NCBI GenBank assembly: GCA_033297205.1
Contig: MU859142.1
Location: forward strand, 62,001 to 126,000
Reading direction: 5' to 3'
DNA length: 64,000 bases
Origin: Pseudoneurospora amorphoporcata
Lineage: Eukaryota > Ascomycota > Sordariomycetes > Sordariales > Sordariaceae
Under the pieces are notes generated by a model. It saw nothing but the letters and a program-made list of their open reading frames with translations, ran no database searches and was not told the origin of the DNA. Below, piece by piece: positions 11,200 to 23,497 of the stretch (its first letter is position 1; each line of letters opens with the position of its first letter). The position numbers and the translations under genes were made by a program.

Positions 11200-12500
11200 G
11201 TCGTCCTGACTGGCGCAGTCACTCTGGCCAACTCACACAATTGCTCCGAAGGCATATCACCACGGGACTTTGTTGTAAGAGAATTCCAAGCATGTTAAGT
11301 ATTCCGAGAAAGGTGAGCCCGAGAAAGCTGAGGATGATAATGCTAAGGATCAGAATGCCAAGAATCCGGGATTCGTACTCGCTAGGTAGTCTTGCCAGTC
11401 TGTTTAGAGTACATATATCCGAACTCAGAGAACGGATGAGAGTTGGAGGGAGCCCACAGGCATGATGACGCAATTGGAGAGGTCGAGAGGGCCAGCGAGC
11501 TCAGCGGCGCACCTGGTGGAAATCGCGCAGGGCGTGTCGCAGAGACGGCTAATGAATGTTCGCGACGGTCAGAGCAAAGGAAGTTTTACGACACCTACAT
11601 GGAAATTGGAAAGTGAAAGTGCTGACAGGGCGAGAGTAGCGGGGCACCTGCCGCGAGTGTAGCAAGTACACCACCAGCCTCCACTCTTCGTCTCCGTCGC
11701 CTATGCTCCTGCCGACATCGCACAACCACCTACCTAATTGAACCCCCAAACGTGGCAGGTCCTACTCAGTCAGCACTCATGCACCGGAGACGCCCCAACA
11801 GAACTCATTGCATCCAAAGTTTCTGGTGCTCCCGTCTCAAGGAAAAGCCAGTCGCCAGAAGGGATCGCAAATAGCGGCAGGAGGCAACGGACAGAAAAAA
11901 GGCGATCCGTGCGGAAAAGACCATCTTCCACTTGCATGTAAGTTCTGCAAATATCCCTCTTAATACTCCTGTTTGGTGGAAACATTCACTCATATACATC
12001 GCTGGCACCTATCGCAGCAGGCTCCAGTTTAGTATTACAGACTCCAGGGCTTTCACAACTATTTTTTCTTGATCTCTCCAACATTCCAACGCAGTATCTT
12101 TGCGGTGGATCGTCCTTCGAAAGCGAACTATCTTCACATGCGTGTGGAAAGTGAATATTTAAGGTAGCCAAACCAGGCTTGCGGAAGGCATTGGCGAACA
12201 TAGCCCGCGGCATTAGAGGGGGTTGGGATGGAGGTTAGGGGATGGATCAGTTTCCATGTTGTGTACTCTGAAAACGTGGGCACAAAACGACAAACTCCTC
12301 AACTCATCGTGGTCGCTGTCGGAAGGCTTCACGGGCACAAATCTTCAGGTTAATATTGTCCCAGGTTCTCCAGCATCTACATAACTAGGTAGCAGGTGCA
12401 AGTGAAGAGATTGAGTCAATCACGAGGAAGGAGCCATGCCCGGGGGAAAGTAAAAGAGAACATGATTGAAAGGCAGGTTCAGTTGGGTATTTCGGTTGCT
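11200..12500. other. Spacer with no supported gene
   Basis: Only short frames without recognisable domains, splice signals or promoter context were seen. It separates the repeat-rich left end from the first intact gene at 12.66 kb. Confidence 0.5.
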
Positions 12501-12510
12501 TCTCGCTGCC

Positions 12511-12520
12511 GTATATATAC
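12511..12520 (+). promoter_or_regulatory. TATA box of the 95-aa gene
   Basis: The sequence GTATATATAC lies 139 bp before the first downstream ATG (12659). No other ATG intervenes between it and that start codon, which supports the chosen start. Confidence 0.5.
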
Positions 12521-12658
12521 CAGATTCGTTTACTCCTGATTAGCTGAGTATCTTGGTATTCCATCAACACTTCATCGAGACATCGCTTCGTTGAACGTTT
12601 TTCCTTTCTCCGTCTCTTAGGCCTTCATTCACAGGCAAAGGATACAAAGTGCTTCGAC

Positions 12659-13255
12659 ATGGCGTAAGTACGCATTTCCTCTTCTCGCCTGGTTGTTGAT
12701 ATATTGTTGGAACATCATACTGATGCCCTTCCTCAGTTTCATCGAATTTGCCCGTGGTTAGTACTCCATCCGTCCACAAAACAGCTCAGGTTTTCACATA
12801 CACGCACACAATAATAGCTTACCCTATGGCTTTCAGCAATCATATGCCTTGATTTTCTCGGCTGTTGCCCCCTTTGTTCTCAATATGGCAAACCGATTAC
12901 TGACTCTCGTGTATTCCATAGATCGGGACTCCAAGAGGCCCCTTCCCTTCCAAGCCGTTGAGCTGATCCAAAAGGCTCTGGAAGCTGGCGCGACTCACCA
13001 TATTCTTCTCGAAGAGCAAAGAAAGCTTCGTGACAGCAGCCCGCCCAACAGTATCCTCTGGCTATTTCACAGTGTTGTGGTAACCGAGCTTGAGATGCCC
13101 GGTTACTTAACATCGGTCGGTCAGCTCCTGCAGTATCTGTAGGTACCCCTTACAATGGGAATCACGTCCTCCGCATGGCCCCTGGCTAGGTACTCTAAAG
13201 GAAACATAGGTTAAGGGGCAAATTTGAACCAAGCATGATGGAGGCTCGTGGTTAG
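12659..13255 (+). CDS. Small four-exon gene, unknown function (95 aa)
   Basis: Proposed exons are 12659-12663, 12737-12756, 12922-13138 and 13210-13255. Donors are GTAAGT, GTTAGT and GTAGGT. Acceptors are preceded by good branch sites (TACTGAT, TTACTGACT). All phases match and give MAFIEFARDRDSKRPLPFQA...LLRGKFEPSMMEARG, 95 aa, ending TAG. The first coding exon is only 5 nt. The product is mostly helical (AVELIQKALEAGATHHILLE, ILWLFHSVVVTELEMPGYLT), with no signal peptide or known domain. The coherent intron set, a TATA box and the first ATG argue for a real gene. The function is not recognised. Confidence 0.55.
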
Positions 13256-15700
13256 TGACAGTATCTCTTCTGGTAAATCATGGATTGAACTGTTCCCCAC
13301 TGGTTGCTCTTCCTCGTTTTTTTTTTGTGTTCTCTTCTTGGTGTACTCTCCTTAAATAATGCACTGGCTCGCAGACCTGTGGTCCGACTTCTGTATCGGC
13401 TCTAATCTTCTGTTTGATATTCATCACGGACCTCAGCAAACCTGGACCACGATGCTAACAAGTATTAACTGAAGGAACGTTAAGTGAAGGGAGAAAGCAC
13501 CAAGGCTTTGATTCAGGCAACCAAACCTTGCCGCCCTGGATGCTTCACTTGCTCCGGCCTCCCAGGCCCCGCGGATTATATTCTTCGTTCTTCCCCTCCA
13601 TCTTTCCATGAGTTCCTTCTGCCTTTCTTCCTGCTCTTGTTTCCGATGTTCTTCACATTACACCATTGTCATCTACCACCACAGGCAAGAAAATCTCAAT
13701 CATTTCACCAAAAAACACGAGGGTTGGCGCATTAAACATGCCCTGAGTCTTCCACCCATTCCAGTCAACCATTAGCCACTTCTCAGTCATAAGCTAATAC
13801 TCCCGCAGGCACATCTGCTTCCCTCGCGGTAAGGCAAATTGGGTTCTTCCCCATCGACCTCACCAGGTCAAATGGTCTTTCAGCAGCGTCCATGTGGTAG
13901 GTGCTGACGTCTTTTCTTTTCTCAGATTGGGATCCGAATCCTAATATCAGTCTTTTCAATCAACCGAGAAGGCTGGTTACAGACAGGCAGAGCAGAGGTG
14001 TAGACCTCTGGAACTTGTGGTGCGAGCAGAGCGCCTATGTCCGGGTCAGCCCGTACGTATCGATAGCATATTTGTTCCATTCCATGGTTCTGCTTCAGGT
14101 CATGAGACGCGTGGGAAGAACGGACAATGACGATGAAAAGAGCGGCAACGAATAGGCATAGATGCCAGGTTCTTCCGCTGATCGGCAAATTTGCACAATC
14201 AACAAAAAAGCCGTTTGATACCGAGAGGGAAAGGCGTGGTATTTGATTTTGTACTTCACTTACAATCCTTCAAAAACTTGCTTTTGCGGTGGTATTCTCT
14301 TCTTGCGTTTCTCTTTCACTTTTTGACAACTGCATGCGATGCTAACATGGTTCTCATTCTGTAATCCGGAAGTTGAGCACCGTGAAGATCATGGCTAGAA
14401 ATTTGTGGGCTTGTTCGGAGGTAATACTGGGAGAAGGGAGGAGAGACGGGTGATAATTTGGTTTGTGGTTTCGGAAGAAAAGGTAGAGATATCGTTGGGG
14501 GTGGTTGATGCGATGTACACTGTACCTATGCATGGGTCTTGGTGGTGAAGTGTAATGTTATTACGTATGTTTACATAGAGGTGCATTTCGGTGGGGAGGG
14601 GAGAGAGGTGTTAGGACACTCAACATTTGATATTCCCCCTAATACCTGGAATAATATCAACGTATGAGGATGGTTGAGGCGATGGATATAGATGATGAAA
14701 TACGTAACCAATCGTTTGTAAAACCTGTGAATGACAACAAATGCGCGAGTGTCATCCGCGTATTTTGTTGTGCTGCTCCCCGTAACTTCCACACGTAAGG
14801 AACGTATCGCCAAGCGAATCTCATCGTCGCACACATTCGCTGTCCTGACCCAAAATTACCGGCAGCCCGGAACGTCATTTGTGTTCCCACCATCGCACTG
14901 CGACAAAGTGTAGAGTGCCTTGATCCGCTGTAACACAGACTGTCACCGTCCTCATGGCCCTGATGTTTTACCTTCCATTGGCTGTTGGTTGTGTCCCTAT
15001 TTCCCTCCCGCGTGATAATTCTCATAAACACAGTGGTGTGGGAACGTGGTCAGTGCAGGACTGCAGGTGCTCACCATATCTCACCGTTGATCAGGTGGGT
15101 GAGGTCCTGTTGGTCAATGTACAGGTGTTGGTCAGTGCCCGCTTAGGAGCGACAGAGCGCTCGTTATCTTATCAGCTGGGTCGGCCCTCCATCTCACCCG
15201 CCTCACGAGCCAACTCGGTGAAGTCAGTGGAAACAATGAGCACCTCGAAAATGATGAACAAAAAGCCATCTTCTGCGTTCATGTATTTCTCTCCCCCTGC
15301 GGATACCCTCCTTTCATCCAAAGTCTAACAACAATTCCCGCCCTATTATGATACATACATACAAGTTCCTCCTCCCGCCGCCGACCACGATCGCAATGCT
15401 GCTCTGCTGCTGCTGCTGTTACTGTAACTATAAAACTTGATTACTAAAGGTGTCGCCACCTAAGTACTCGCAAACCGTCCTGAAAACAAATAATCCCAAA
15501 GCATTCGTGACAGTTCCCAGCCCGTTATGTTGATTTAATGAGGTAATATTTGATCGAAGAAGCAAGGTAAAGAAAAGGAATGAAAGCTAGCTCGCAAGGA
15601 GAGCGAGATGGAGAAGCGAGAGGTAGAGCTCCGGTAAGCCACGTTCAGAAAAAGAAGGTCGAAGGAGAAAAGTGACGCTGATATCAAAGGCCCTTCTTAT
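13256..15700. other. Spacer; no convincing gene
   Basis: A minus-strand frame at 13922-14188 has a signal-like hydrophobic start (WHLCLFVAALFIVIVRSSHA) but lacks an ATG. A splice acceptor-like CAG lies just upstream, so a small secreted protein cannot be excluded. A CTG/CTGTTA microsatellite-like run lies near 15400. Nothing else is supported. Confidence 0.4.
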
Positions 15701-15958
15701 GTTTTAAACCACGCTAGGCCCGCTGCCATTTCACGTAAAAACTCCTGGTGATTTTCTGTCAAAAAGCCCTACGGCCTGGGTCCGGATTGCGTAATACATG
15801 TGGTGTGAGAGAGACGAAGACGAATTTGCAAGGAAGGGTGATGAGAAATAAGTAGTCTTCAGGTATAAAGGTTCCTATAAAATGTACAAAGGAAATTGAA
15901 GATAGGGTGTGCGTGCGTAGTTGTGTGTGGGATATGGTTCTGTCGATACCAGCTTGCC

Positions 15959-18399
15959 CTAGTTCTTCACCTGCGGCTGCCACCCGTTGAGGTAAGCCAT
16001 CATACCCATTCCGATGAGTACGACCCCAAGGACCGATACGTAGGGCATGGCCTGTATCAACGCACGATCCTGGTGCGGATATACTAGCGCGGACGAGGAC
16101 GACGATTTCAAAGCGTCCGTCAGCGCCAGACTGGGCACCTCCTCAGCGTGATCCTCGGAGGAACCATCGGACTGGGTTGTTCCCGTCACTGCAGCACCAT
16201 TAGCTTTGGGCAATGCCTGCTCAGCCTCCTTCTCCTGCTTGCCCTGGCGCGATCTACCGCGAGAGGACGAACGCGACTTGTGCGCCGCGGCTTGCTGCTC
16301 CTTCTCATCCCGCTGGCGTATTTGCAAGATCAACTGACCGAGGGTCTTGCGGTCAGCATCTCGCTCTGCCTCTGCCTGCTCAGCCCTGTTTCTAAAGGCT
16401 TCCAGTTGCTCCCTAAGCCCCTTCATCTCCGTCGTCATCGACTCGATCCGAGCCTGGAAAGCTGCTGCCATGGCCTCGATGTTGCTAGTTTCCGGTTTGG
16501 AGCTCTTTTCGGATTCAACGCCGCCGAGTGCGCTCGAGTCGTTTGTTTGAGACTGCTCCGTCGGTGGCTCGAAAGCCTTCTCCAGCTCTGAGTGGCCGTT
16601 TGTCAAAGCTGCCACACTTATACCATTCGTCACTGGTTGTTGGCTTACTGCCATCTTTTGCATCAAAACCTCCGCCTGTAACCTGGCTTCACGTTCCTCG
16701 TTAAGCATCCTTTCCAGATCTCGCACCCGAGCACTGTTACTGTCCAGTTCCTTCTTTGCCAAGTTCAAGGCCTCCGTAAGTTGCATAACCTGATTAACGT
16801 TCGCGTCCTTGGGGAAAGGGTGTGATTTGGGTCGCTCGGTGATTCCTCGTTTTAGCGAAGGCGTATCTGAAGCGCGGGCAACACTTGGCACCTCTGGGAC
16901 TGGCTGTGATGGTGGAGGAGCAGGGGGCTCCGAGAACCGGGTTTTGCTGTTTTCCGACTTGAAGGCGACGTTGCCGTTTACATGCGGTTTAGGAGGCTCG
17001 ATACCATCGGGCTTCTCTTGGTTCTTGATGTCGTCCTTTGTGACCAATGCGGTGATGAACTGACCCGTTCGGATAAGGTCGTGGTGTTGCAGCTTGGCAT
17101 TTCGCATTTCCGTCTTTTGTAGTGTAAGCAGATGAATCGGTAACCAGGACACAGAGTTGTACTTACTTGAAGCTTTTTGACAATATGTTCAGTTGTGACG
17201 GGGTTTAACCAGAACTGCCTCTGCTGCGCCATGCCGGATATCGGACCACCCATATTTCCAGGCATCATACGCCCGTTGCTTGCTAGCGATGCTGCGCTGC
17301 CAGCTCGACCGCGGAAGGGAGGCATGCCGCCCATAGGCATCATCATGCTGCCATTTGAAGGATCGAGATCGCCAAAGTTCATATCCAAAAGGTTATTTGT
17401 TTGGGTAACGAATCCGGCATGCTCAACTTTGGCGGCGACCTTGTGGTGGACTACCGTCTTCTGATCCTCGCTCACAATATCGATACCGAGTTCGAGATGG
17501 TCTTGGGACTGGAGCTCGTGGGGTTCCGACTCGCGATTTTCGGGCGACAGGCGGTTGCCATTGACGAAGGTGCCGTTTGACGATTTGACATCCTTGATAT
17601 ATATCTTGCCGTCCTGGTTGGCCCAGATCTCGGCGTGCTGACGCGACAACACCTTACTGTCGAAGAAGCCGTTGGTAGGGAGAGGGACGGTTTTCGCATT
17701 CGTCTGTCGGCCGATTTTCATAATGTCGGGGTAAAAGGGGACGGAGATGGTCTTGCGTTCGAAGGTACCGTTGAGCGACAGCAACGACAGCACGGGCAGC
17801 CGTTGGGGAGCCATTTGGTCGGCGCCGGGCCTCGAGAGATTGTTTTGTGACATCATCTGGTTCGGCGCCGACAAGGCGGACTGCGGTTGTTGCTGCGGCT
17901 GGGGTTGTGATGATGGCTGCTGTTGTTGGTGCATGGTTGGAGGCGCGCCGTTGACGCCATTCGCCATGGGCGGGCGGCCTGTTGCTGAGCGTGAAAAGTC
18001 GGACGCTCCTTCTGGCCTGGCATTAGTCCATGAGTTGGTGTTGGTGTTATTTTTTGGTTGCGGTTTCTTGCGCAGAGCTTGTGAGTTCGACCAAGGCGCG
18101 GTGTCTCCACCGACCGACATGGGGTTGCCGTTTCCGTTTCCGCTGCTGGTGGTGCTGTTGGGGCTGCCGTTGGTCGGCGCAGTCGAGACGGAGCCGGTCG
18201 AGGTCACGGTGGAGGTGGACGAGGAGGACGCCGTCGACGAAATCGACGACGACGAGTTGGATCGTTGCAGAGATTTTCGCGACATGAACATGTTCATTCT
18301 ATTGTCGTCGGGGTTCATCGAGTTTAGCGATTGGCCACCATCAGTCCATCCCGGCCGATTGAGATTTGCGAAGCTAGGGGGATTCGCGACAGCCGTCAT
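15959..18399 (-). CDS. ham-4: Tail-anchored FHA-domain protein, HAM-4/PRO45 (SLMAP homologue, STRIPAK)
   Basis: Two exons (17167-18399 and 15959-17113) joined by a 53-bp GTAAGT intron give 795 aa. The N-terminal 200 residues are Ser/Thr/Asn/Gln-rich. An FHA domain spans about 203-310, with GR at 230-231, SRQH at 252-255 and SSNGTFVNG at 273-281, the phosphothreonine-binding signature. Two coiled-coil stretches follow (VMQLTEALNLAKKELDSNSA and IESMTTEMKGLREQLEAFRN). The C-terminus has a single membrane anchor (PYVSVLGVVLIGMGMMAYL) and a short tail. FHA, coiled coil and tail anchor in this order match Sordaria PRO45, Neurospora HAM-4 and yeast Far9/10, which act in the STRIPAK complex at the nuclear envelope/ER in cell fusion and fruiting-body development. 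The start ATG at 18399 opens MTAVANPPSFANLNRPGW. Confidence 0.88.
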
Positions 18400-18571
18400 T
18401 GAGACCTCCGGCGTGGCAGACGGGGCTCTGGGGGAATGGAGCGAAGTGGATACGGGCCGTGTGTGCTGGGATGGAAGAGCAGCAGTGGACGTGGTGTCGC
18501 TGGTCGCTAGTGTAGTCGCTGCCGTCGACGCTGGGGCTCTCTGAGATTGTTCCTTTGCAAGGTTGCAACAA

Positions 18572-20561
18572 ACTGTCCTCCTGTTTTTTTTGCTGGAAGC
18601 TGGAAACGGGGAGCGGGAGCAGGCGCGCGGGCTCGAACTGGCTGTTGCTGGTGACCTCCGTGCAGGCTCGACCTAACTCATGCGACTTCTTTTTCTTTCT
18701 TTCTGACCTGGTAATCTACCTGCACCAACTATTGACGGCAACAACAAAGACTATCTAACTGAACGGAGCGTGGGGCGGGTGGGTTCTGGCCAGTTCGGAC
18801 GGGTTGTTGGCAACTATAGGGGTTGAAAGCAAAAGGGTCAGTTAAAAAGGTAATGTCACTTGGCACGCGGCGGTAATCTAGCCGTGACGTCGAACATTTG
18901 GCGCAGGGATTGGGGGTTCCAAGGTGGACTCTGGACAAGTGGACAATGGCCGCCGACGACTGTCGAGTTAGGAGTGCGCACTTGCTCTTGGTAAACTTCG
19001 CGCCCTTGTTGGTGTGGAGGGGCAGGCACTGAGTCGAGAGGCGATCGTGATGTTGTGCTAAGTAAGGAGCAAGCGAGAAGCGGCATACCTAGGTACCTAA
19101 AGGTAGTAATAGCAAGCTGATGACGGCGATTTCGGGGGGAGAAATTCAAAATGGCAAGCACGCTTTTCAAGACGCGACGGGCAATAGTATGAAATCAACG
19201 AGGTTGAACAAGAATTTGAGGCGACTCACGTTTTCAGAGTCCTGGCGTTGCCTTGGAGAGGAACGAATCGTGACCTCAAGCGCTTACGAGCAGGGGAATG
19301 AATCACGCCCGTGCCACATAGTGGTCTATGCGTGCAGCTGGCTCAACTAAAGTTTCCCACCAAATCCCAAACAGGACTCGCCCGTTCCTCACGATTGGGC
19401 CTTTGACTGGCACTGCCGCTGGCCAGCGGCCGCTGGCTTCTGCAGTGGTAAGCACGAGCAGAAGTGACAGAAAGGCAATCTCGAGGTTCCGTTGCTTCGG
19501 TCCCATAAGTTGCCTTGTTGAGATGAAGGTCTGGATGGACAGAGCTGTAGCGTCGTTGGTCTTCACCAACAAAGCGATAGGGGCCTCCGATTGCTTCGTT
19601 CAAATGATAAGCTAGATCCCATCTTTTTGGTTCGTCCTGTTTGACCCCTTGGTTCTTTTGATGCCGTCCAGTTGAAGAAGGCAGCGGTACCCACTGCTTG
19701 TACGGTGCCCTGTATATACGACACAGTATCTGTATCGGAATAGGTGCGATTGTGTCAACCGCCAGGGGCAAGAACGATGTATGCCGGTGCACGCGCAGTC
19801 TTCAGAAGCTTCAATCCCTTCTTTCAGAAAGGTACCTAGAGAGCACCAGCGAGATCAGGGGGAGACGAGGCTTGAACTTGCGTCGCCTGTCAGTCTGTCA
19901 CTAACTCCAGCAGGAACTCCTATCACGTGGAATGCCTGTAAACGGGAATTGGGACGGATATGAATGGGGTTGACGGTTGACGATGGCACGTCGCCAGCCC
20001 GGGGGACTGGTTGACGGGCAACGCCGAGGTTGTTGGTCCGAGCGTCTGGACGTTCCAAAGGCGGGCTGAAGAGCTTCCATGATCCCCGCCTGTCGAGTTG
20101 AGCGTCAGACCCATTTTGTTAGAGCTTTATATGCCAAGTGTTAAAGCTTTCAGGGAGAGTACAGCAGCAGTAGACCACGACAATGAGCTAAAGAAGTTCC
20201 AAATACTCTCTCAGTACAATATGATTGATTCCAGATGATACTCTACGGAGGCCCCAGTACCTTTTGGGGGTTGAGAAGGCTTAAACTTGATCAGGCTGAG
20301 AGAAGCCTTCACATGGCCTTATCACCACAGAATGCTCCCTGTAGCACTTACCAACTTCTCTCGGCGGGCAAGGCTGATGGGGTGGGGTCGTCGTTCAAAC
20401 TCGGGGATCGTCCGTGCGTCACTTTTTGCAACTTGCCCGCGGCAACCAGCTTTATCGCGGAATTCCTCCCACTTCTACGAGATCGCAAGCGCAATAGCTC
20501 TCTGGCAGTTCCTTTGGCCGCAATTAGCTTTGTCGTCAATCCCATACCACCAATTACCAAG
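18572..20561. other. Intergenic region between ham-4 and mgr2
   Basis: This is about 2 kb separating the divergent genes ham-4 and mgr2, so it should hold both promoters. No supported coding frame or RNA gene was seen; the frames present have no domains or consistent splicing. Confidence 0.5.
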
Positions 20562-21194
20562 ATGCCTGCCCTTCCTCCTCAGCATGGTGGTGCCGTTGGG
20601 ACCTCCAACTTTGACAAGTGTATGGGCCGATTCCGCGGCAACAACCCGAGAGGGGCTTGCGACAACAACAAACGATATGGAGCCTGCTAACATGATGCTA
20701 TCCTCGCAGTCAAGATGGGTGCCATGATGGGCGGCAGTACGTCTTATCCATCCTGCCTAATAATCTGCATTCCAGTCGCTAACCTTTTGGGATTGTAGCT
20801 GTCGGCTGCATCATTGGCTTCATCTTCGGTATGCCCATGACCCAAAGCTTCGATTGACTTGCAGGCATGTCCTGACGCGCGCAACTCTCCAGGAACCGTC
20901 AACATCTTCAGATATGGTGCCGGCCCCAACGGCATCATGAGGACATTGGGCCAGTACATGCTCGGTTCGGGCGCTACCTTCGGGTAAGAAATCCTTGGAT
21001 CAGGAACTCTCCACTGGTCTAGACCTTACCACTGACACCATCGTCCTTCCAGCTTTTTCATGTCTATCGGCAGCGTCATTCGTTCCGACTCCTCCCCCAT
21101 TGTCGCCGAGGCCTACTACCGCGCCCAGAGGAGGCCCATGATCATGGCCGCCCAGACCTTCCGTCCCGCCTACTACCCGACCCGCTCCGACTAA
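20562..21194 (+). CDS. mgr2: Mgr2/Romo1-family TIM23 translocase subunit
   Basis: Five exons (20562-20619, 20710-20736, 20799-20828, 20893-20983, 21053-21194) are in phase and give 115 aa starting MPALPPQHGGAVGTSNFDKF. Two membrane segments carry glycine-zipper features: KMGAMMGGTVGCIIGFIFG and LGSGATFGFFMSIGSVI. The linking GTVNIFRYGAGPNGIMRTLG and the overall size match Mgr2/Romo1, which sits in the mitochondrial inner membrane, couples TIM21 to TIM23 and gates lateral release of preproteins. All introns are GT-AG and 60-90 bp. The first intron follows codon 19. The four introns in a 348-nt coding sequence hide the gene from simple ORF scans. The C-terminal tail after the second membrane segment (AYYRAQRRPMIMAAQTFRPA) is basic. 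Confidence 0.9.
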
Positions 21195-23390
21195 ACGTCC
21201 ACGCAGGAGGCACGATTTGCTGTACTTTATGTGTAAATAATATGGTCGCCCTCGAGAGCGACTATGGATACGGCGTCTTGGGGGTTTGTTCAAAATTCAC
21301 AGCAATTCTGATCATTCGTGGAGCAATTTGCGCCTTTTGTCTGATGCAACATTTGACGAGCTATAAGCCAGGAAGGGTGCTTTGGAAGTATGTGCTTACA
21401 TTCAGCAGGTGTTTGCTAACCTGTATGGGAAACAGGCCAGCCTTACCCATGGCCTGCTGTGCAAGCCAACCGGCATGATGAGGCTCTTCGGCTGTACAAC
21501 ATCGACCCTGGATAGCATGTCATCTTTGCTCGACGGAAAGTTCGACAACAGTCATATCATACGAACCGAGATAAGCGCTCAAGAAATTCAGACTATGGTT
21601 GAAGACGGTCAGATAATCGATACCCGCAAGCCACCTTATTACCGTCCGAGACAATTACATGTCCGTCCGAGACAATTAATGCGGCTCAAGAAACCCGTCA
21701 CATTTGCAATTTTAAACGACCACTCCCTGAGAACAGCCTGCTCCCTGAACATCGCCAAGTCACCGACGGAGAGACAGACTCGGACGAGGATCTTGAAGAG
21801 AAACCATCATGGTGACCGTATGGGAGGTCGATAACAGCAGTAGCTCAAACCCGCAAAATATGCCCATCGAAAGTGGCTCAGATTAGTTCCGAGATGACTA
21901 TACCAACCTCTATACATGACACGGTCTTGACGGGATCGGTTCCTGGGTTTTGTTCCATCTGCATACATCCGGCCAGGTTCCGGACCTCTCGACCTAGCAG
22001 CACTTTCGTCTCTCTCTTCAGATGAAGAGACTAAAGTCAATCGCATTTCATTGGTTCATTCGCTTTGGCTGATGGGCCTGGACCGAACAATTCCCATTGT
22101 TTCGACAGCATCCATCCGTAGCCATACTTCGGGTTTCCACGGTCGTCCACAGCCTTTCTATTTTCTCGTGCTGTCCTGTTTCACCAGTTCCTTGCATTCT
22201 CCACCGGTGATCCTATCTGTGATTGAGCCTTCAGCAATCCCCTTGCATCACAATATACTGTGCACTTCCGACTTCCTAGAAGCGCATTCAGCCCGTGCGA
22301 GGCTTTGCGGTACGCTGCTTGGGGGTCGGCACGTACTTGGTATCCTCTCTTCAGTTTCGAGGAGGTTGAATGCATGGTCAACTCCTGAAGACTTCACGAT
22401 ACTGAGTGATTCATCTCTGCCTCGAGGTCGCCAGGCTTTACCAGATTATAGCTCAGTGCTATTGCCACCGGCGGATTTCACTCTTCTCATCATCTTCCAT
22501 CTTCTCACTGACTGCTCGCCATCTTGCGGTTGAGGAACATTGGGAACTGGAAAATGTGCCAATCATATTGTCGACAATTCAATAACTGCCCACCTGGAGG
22601 TCCTTGGACTGCGGTTCCGTCAGCGGTCTAGTTCAGCCGCTGTGGGGCGGCGCAGGCATCGTGGGCGGCGATCTCAACGCTAGCGCTTACCCCAAACTCC
22701 CTGAGTCAAAGTTTCAGGGACCTCTTCGTGCCTCTGGCCGATGTTTTAACCAACCTCCTTCCCAACTGCTTTAGCGGTGGATCTTTCCATCCCGTTGTCT
22801 ACACTTTACCCAGCTGTCTCTCGATTTCCCATCCCTGGCGGTGGACAGACCGAATTTCTCGAGAGTTCCGTCGAGCAAAGTCCGATGATGCCGCAAACAA
22901 CTTAGCCTTGGTGCTCACCGACTCGAGTTATGTGTGTGTTGGTCTAGCTGAGCTGAACAGCTCATCAAGCTCCATGTGACATGGCTAAGGGCGATGCTGA
23001 TATTTATGGCTATGACGTATTGGACATTACTTACCCAAGTTAGTTTCCACGCTGGATCTCGGGGCGGTATTGTACCTGATGATTCCGTTTGGCAGGCCGC
23101 AGACCGTCATCATCCTCCTCAGGGATGATGTGTACCTTACCTACTCTGCATCGACGACCAGGGAAACAGACACAGACGGGTAGATGTCGATGTGGGTAAT
23201 GTGGGTCGATACCGAAACTGGATCGCATCTGTGATCTAATCCACCCCTGCGTCTTCTTCCTTTCTCTCTCTCCCGGTGTGCTGGTCACATTACGGGGTGT
23301 TTCTTGGGACAGCCATGGACCAGGACTATGGAGATCTTTGTGTCATGGCGCTGAAGTGCTAGACCCCTTACGGTTGTGGTCTCTCGAGGG
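21195..23390. other. Spacer with degenerate frames, no supported gene
   Basis: A plus-strand frame (about 21382-21834) includes a 16-bp sequence CCGTCCGAGACAATTA repeated at 21642 and 21663 (21-bp period, in frame, giving two RPRQL units). It has no recognisable domain. The rest holds short frames only. Confidence 0.4.
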
Positions 23391-23397
23391 GAGTTTG

Positions 23398-23403
23398 TAT
23401 AAG
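23398..23403 (+). promoter_or_regulatory. TATA box of the multicopper oxidase gene
   Basis: TATAAG lies 95 bp upstream of the oxidase ATG at 23498, in a stretch without intervening ATG in the same context. This is consistent with a short leader. Confidence 0.45.
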
Positions 23404-23497
23404 TAGGGACGATGTAGTTCCTCGTTGTCCAGGATACTCGGCTCTTCTTTGACACTCATACCCAAACCCTCCTTTCTTCTTCTTCATAATCCTCATC

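Noticed and set aside
17747..18544. 265-codon plus-strand frame opposite ham-4
   Set aside because: Cys/Gly-rich reading of the complementary Ser/Gln-rich region; not protein-like.
22640..22700. GGAGIVGGDLNA-like reading suggesting a LINE endonuclease
   Set aside because: Very short, interrupted at once, and no other endonuclease or RT motif nearby.
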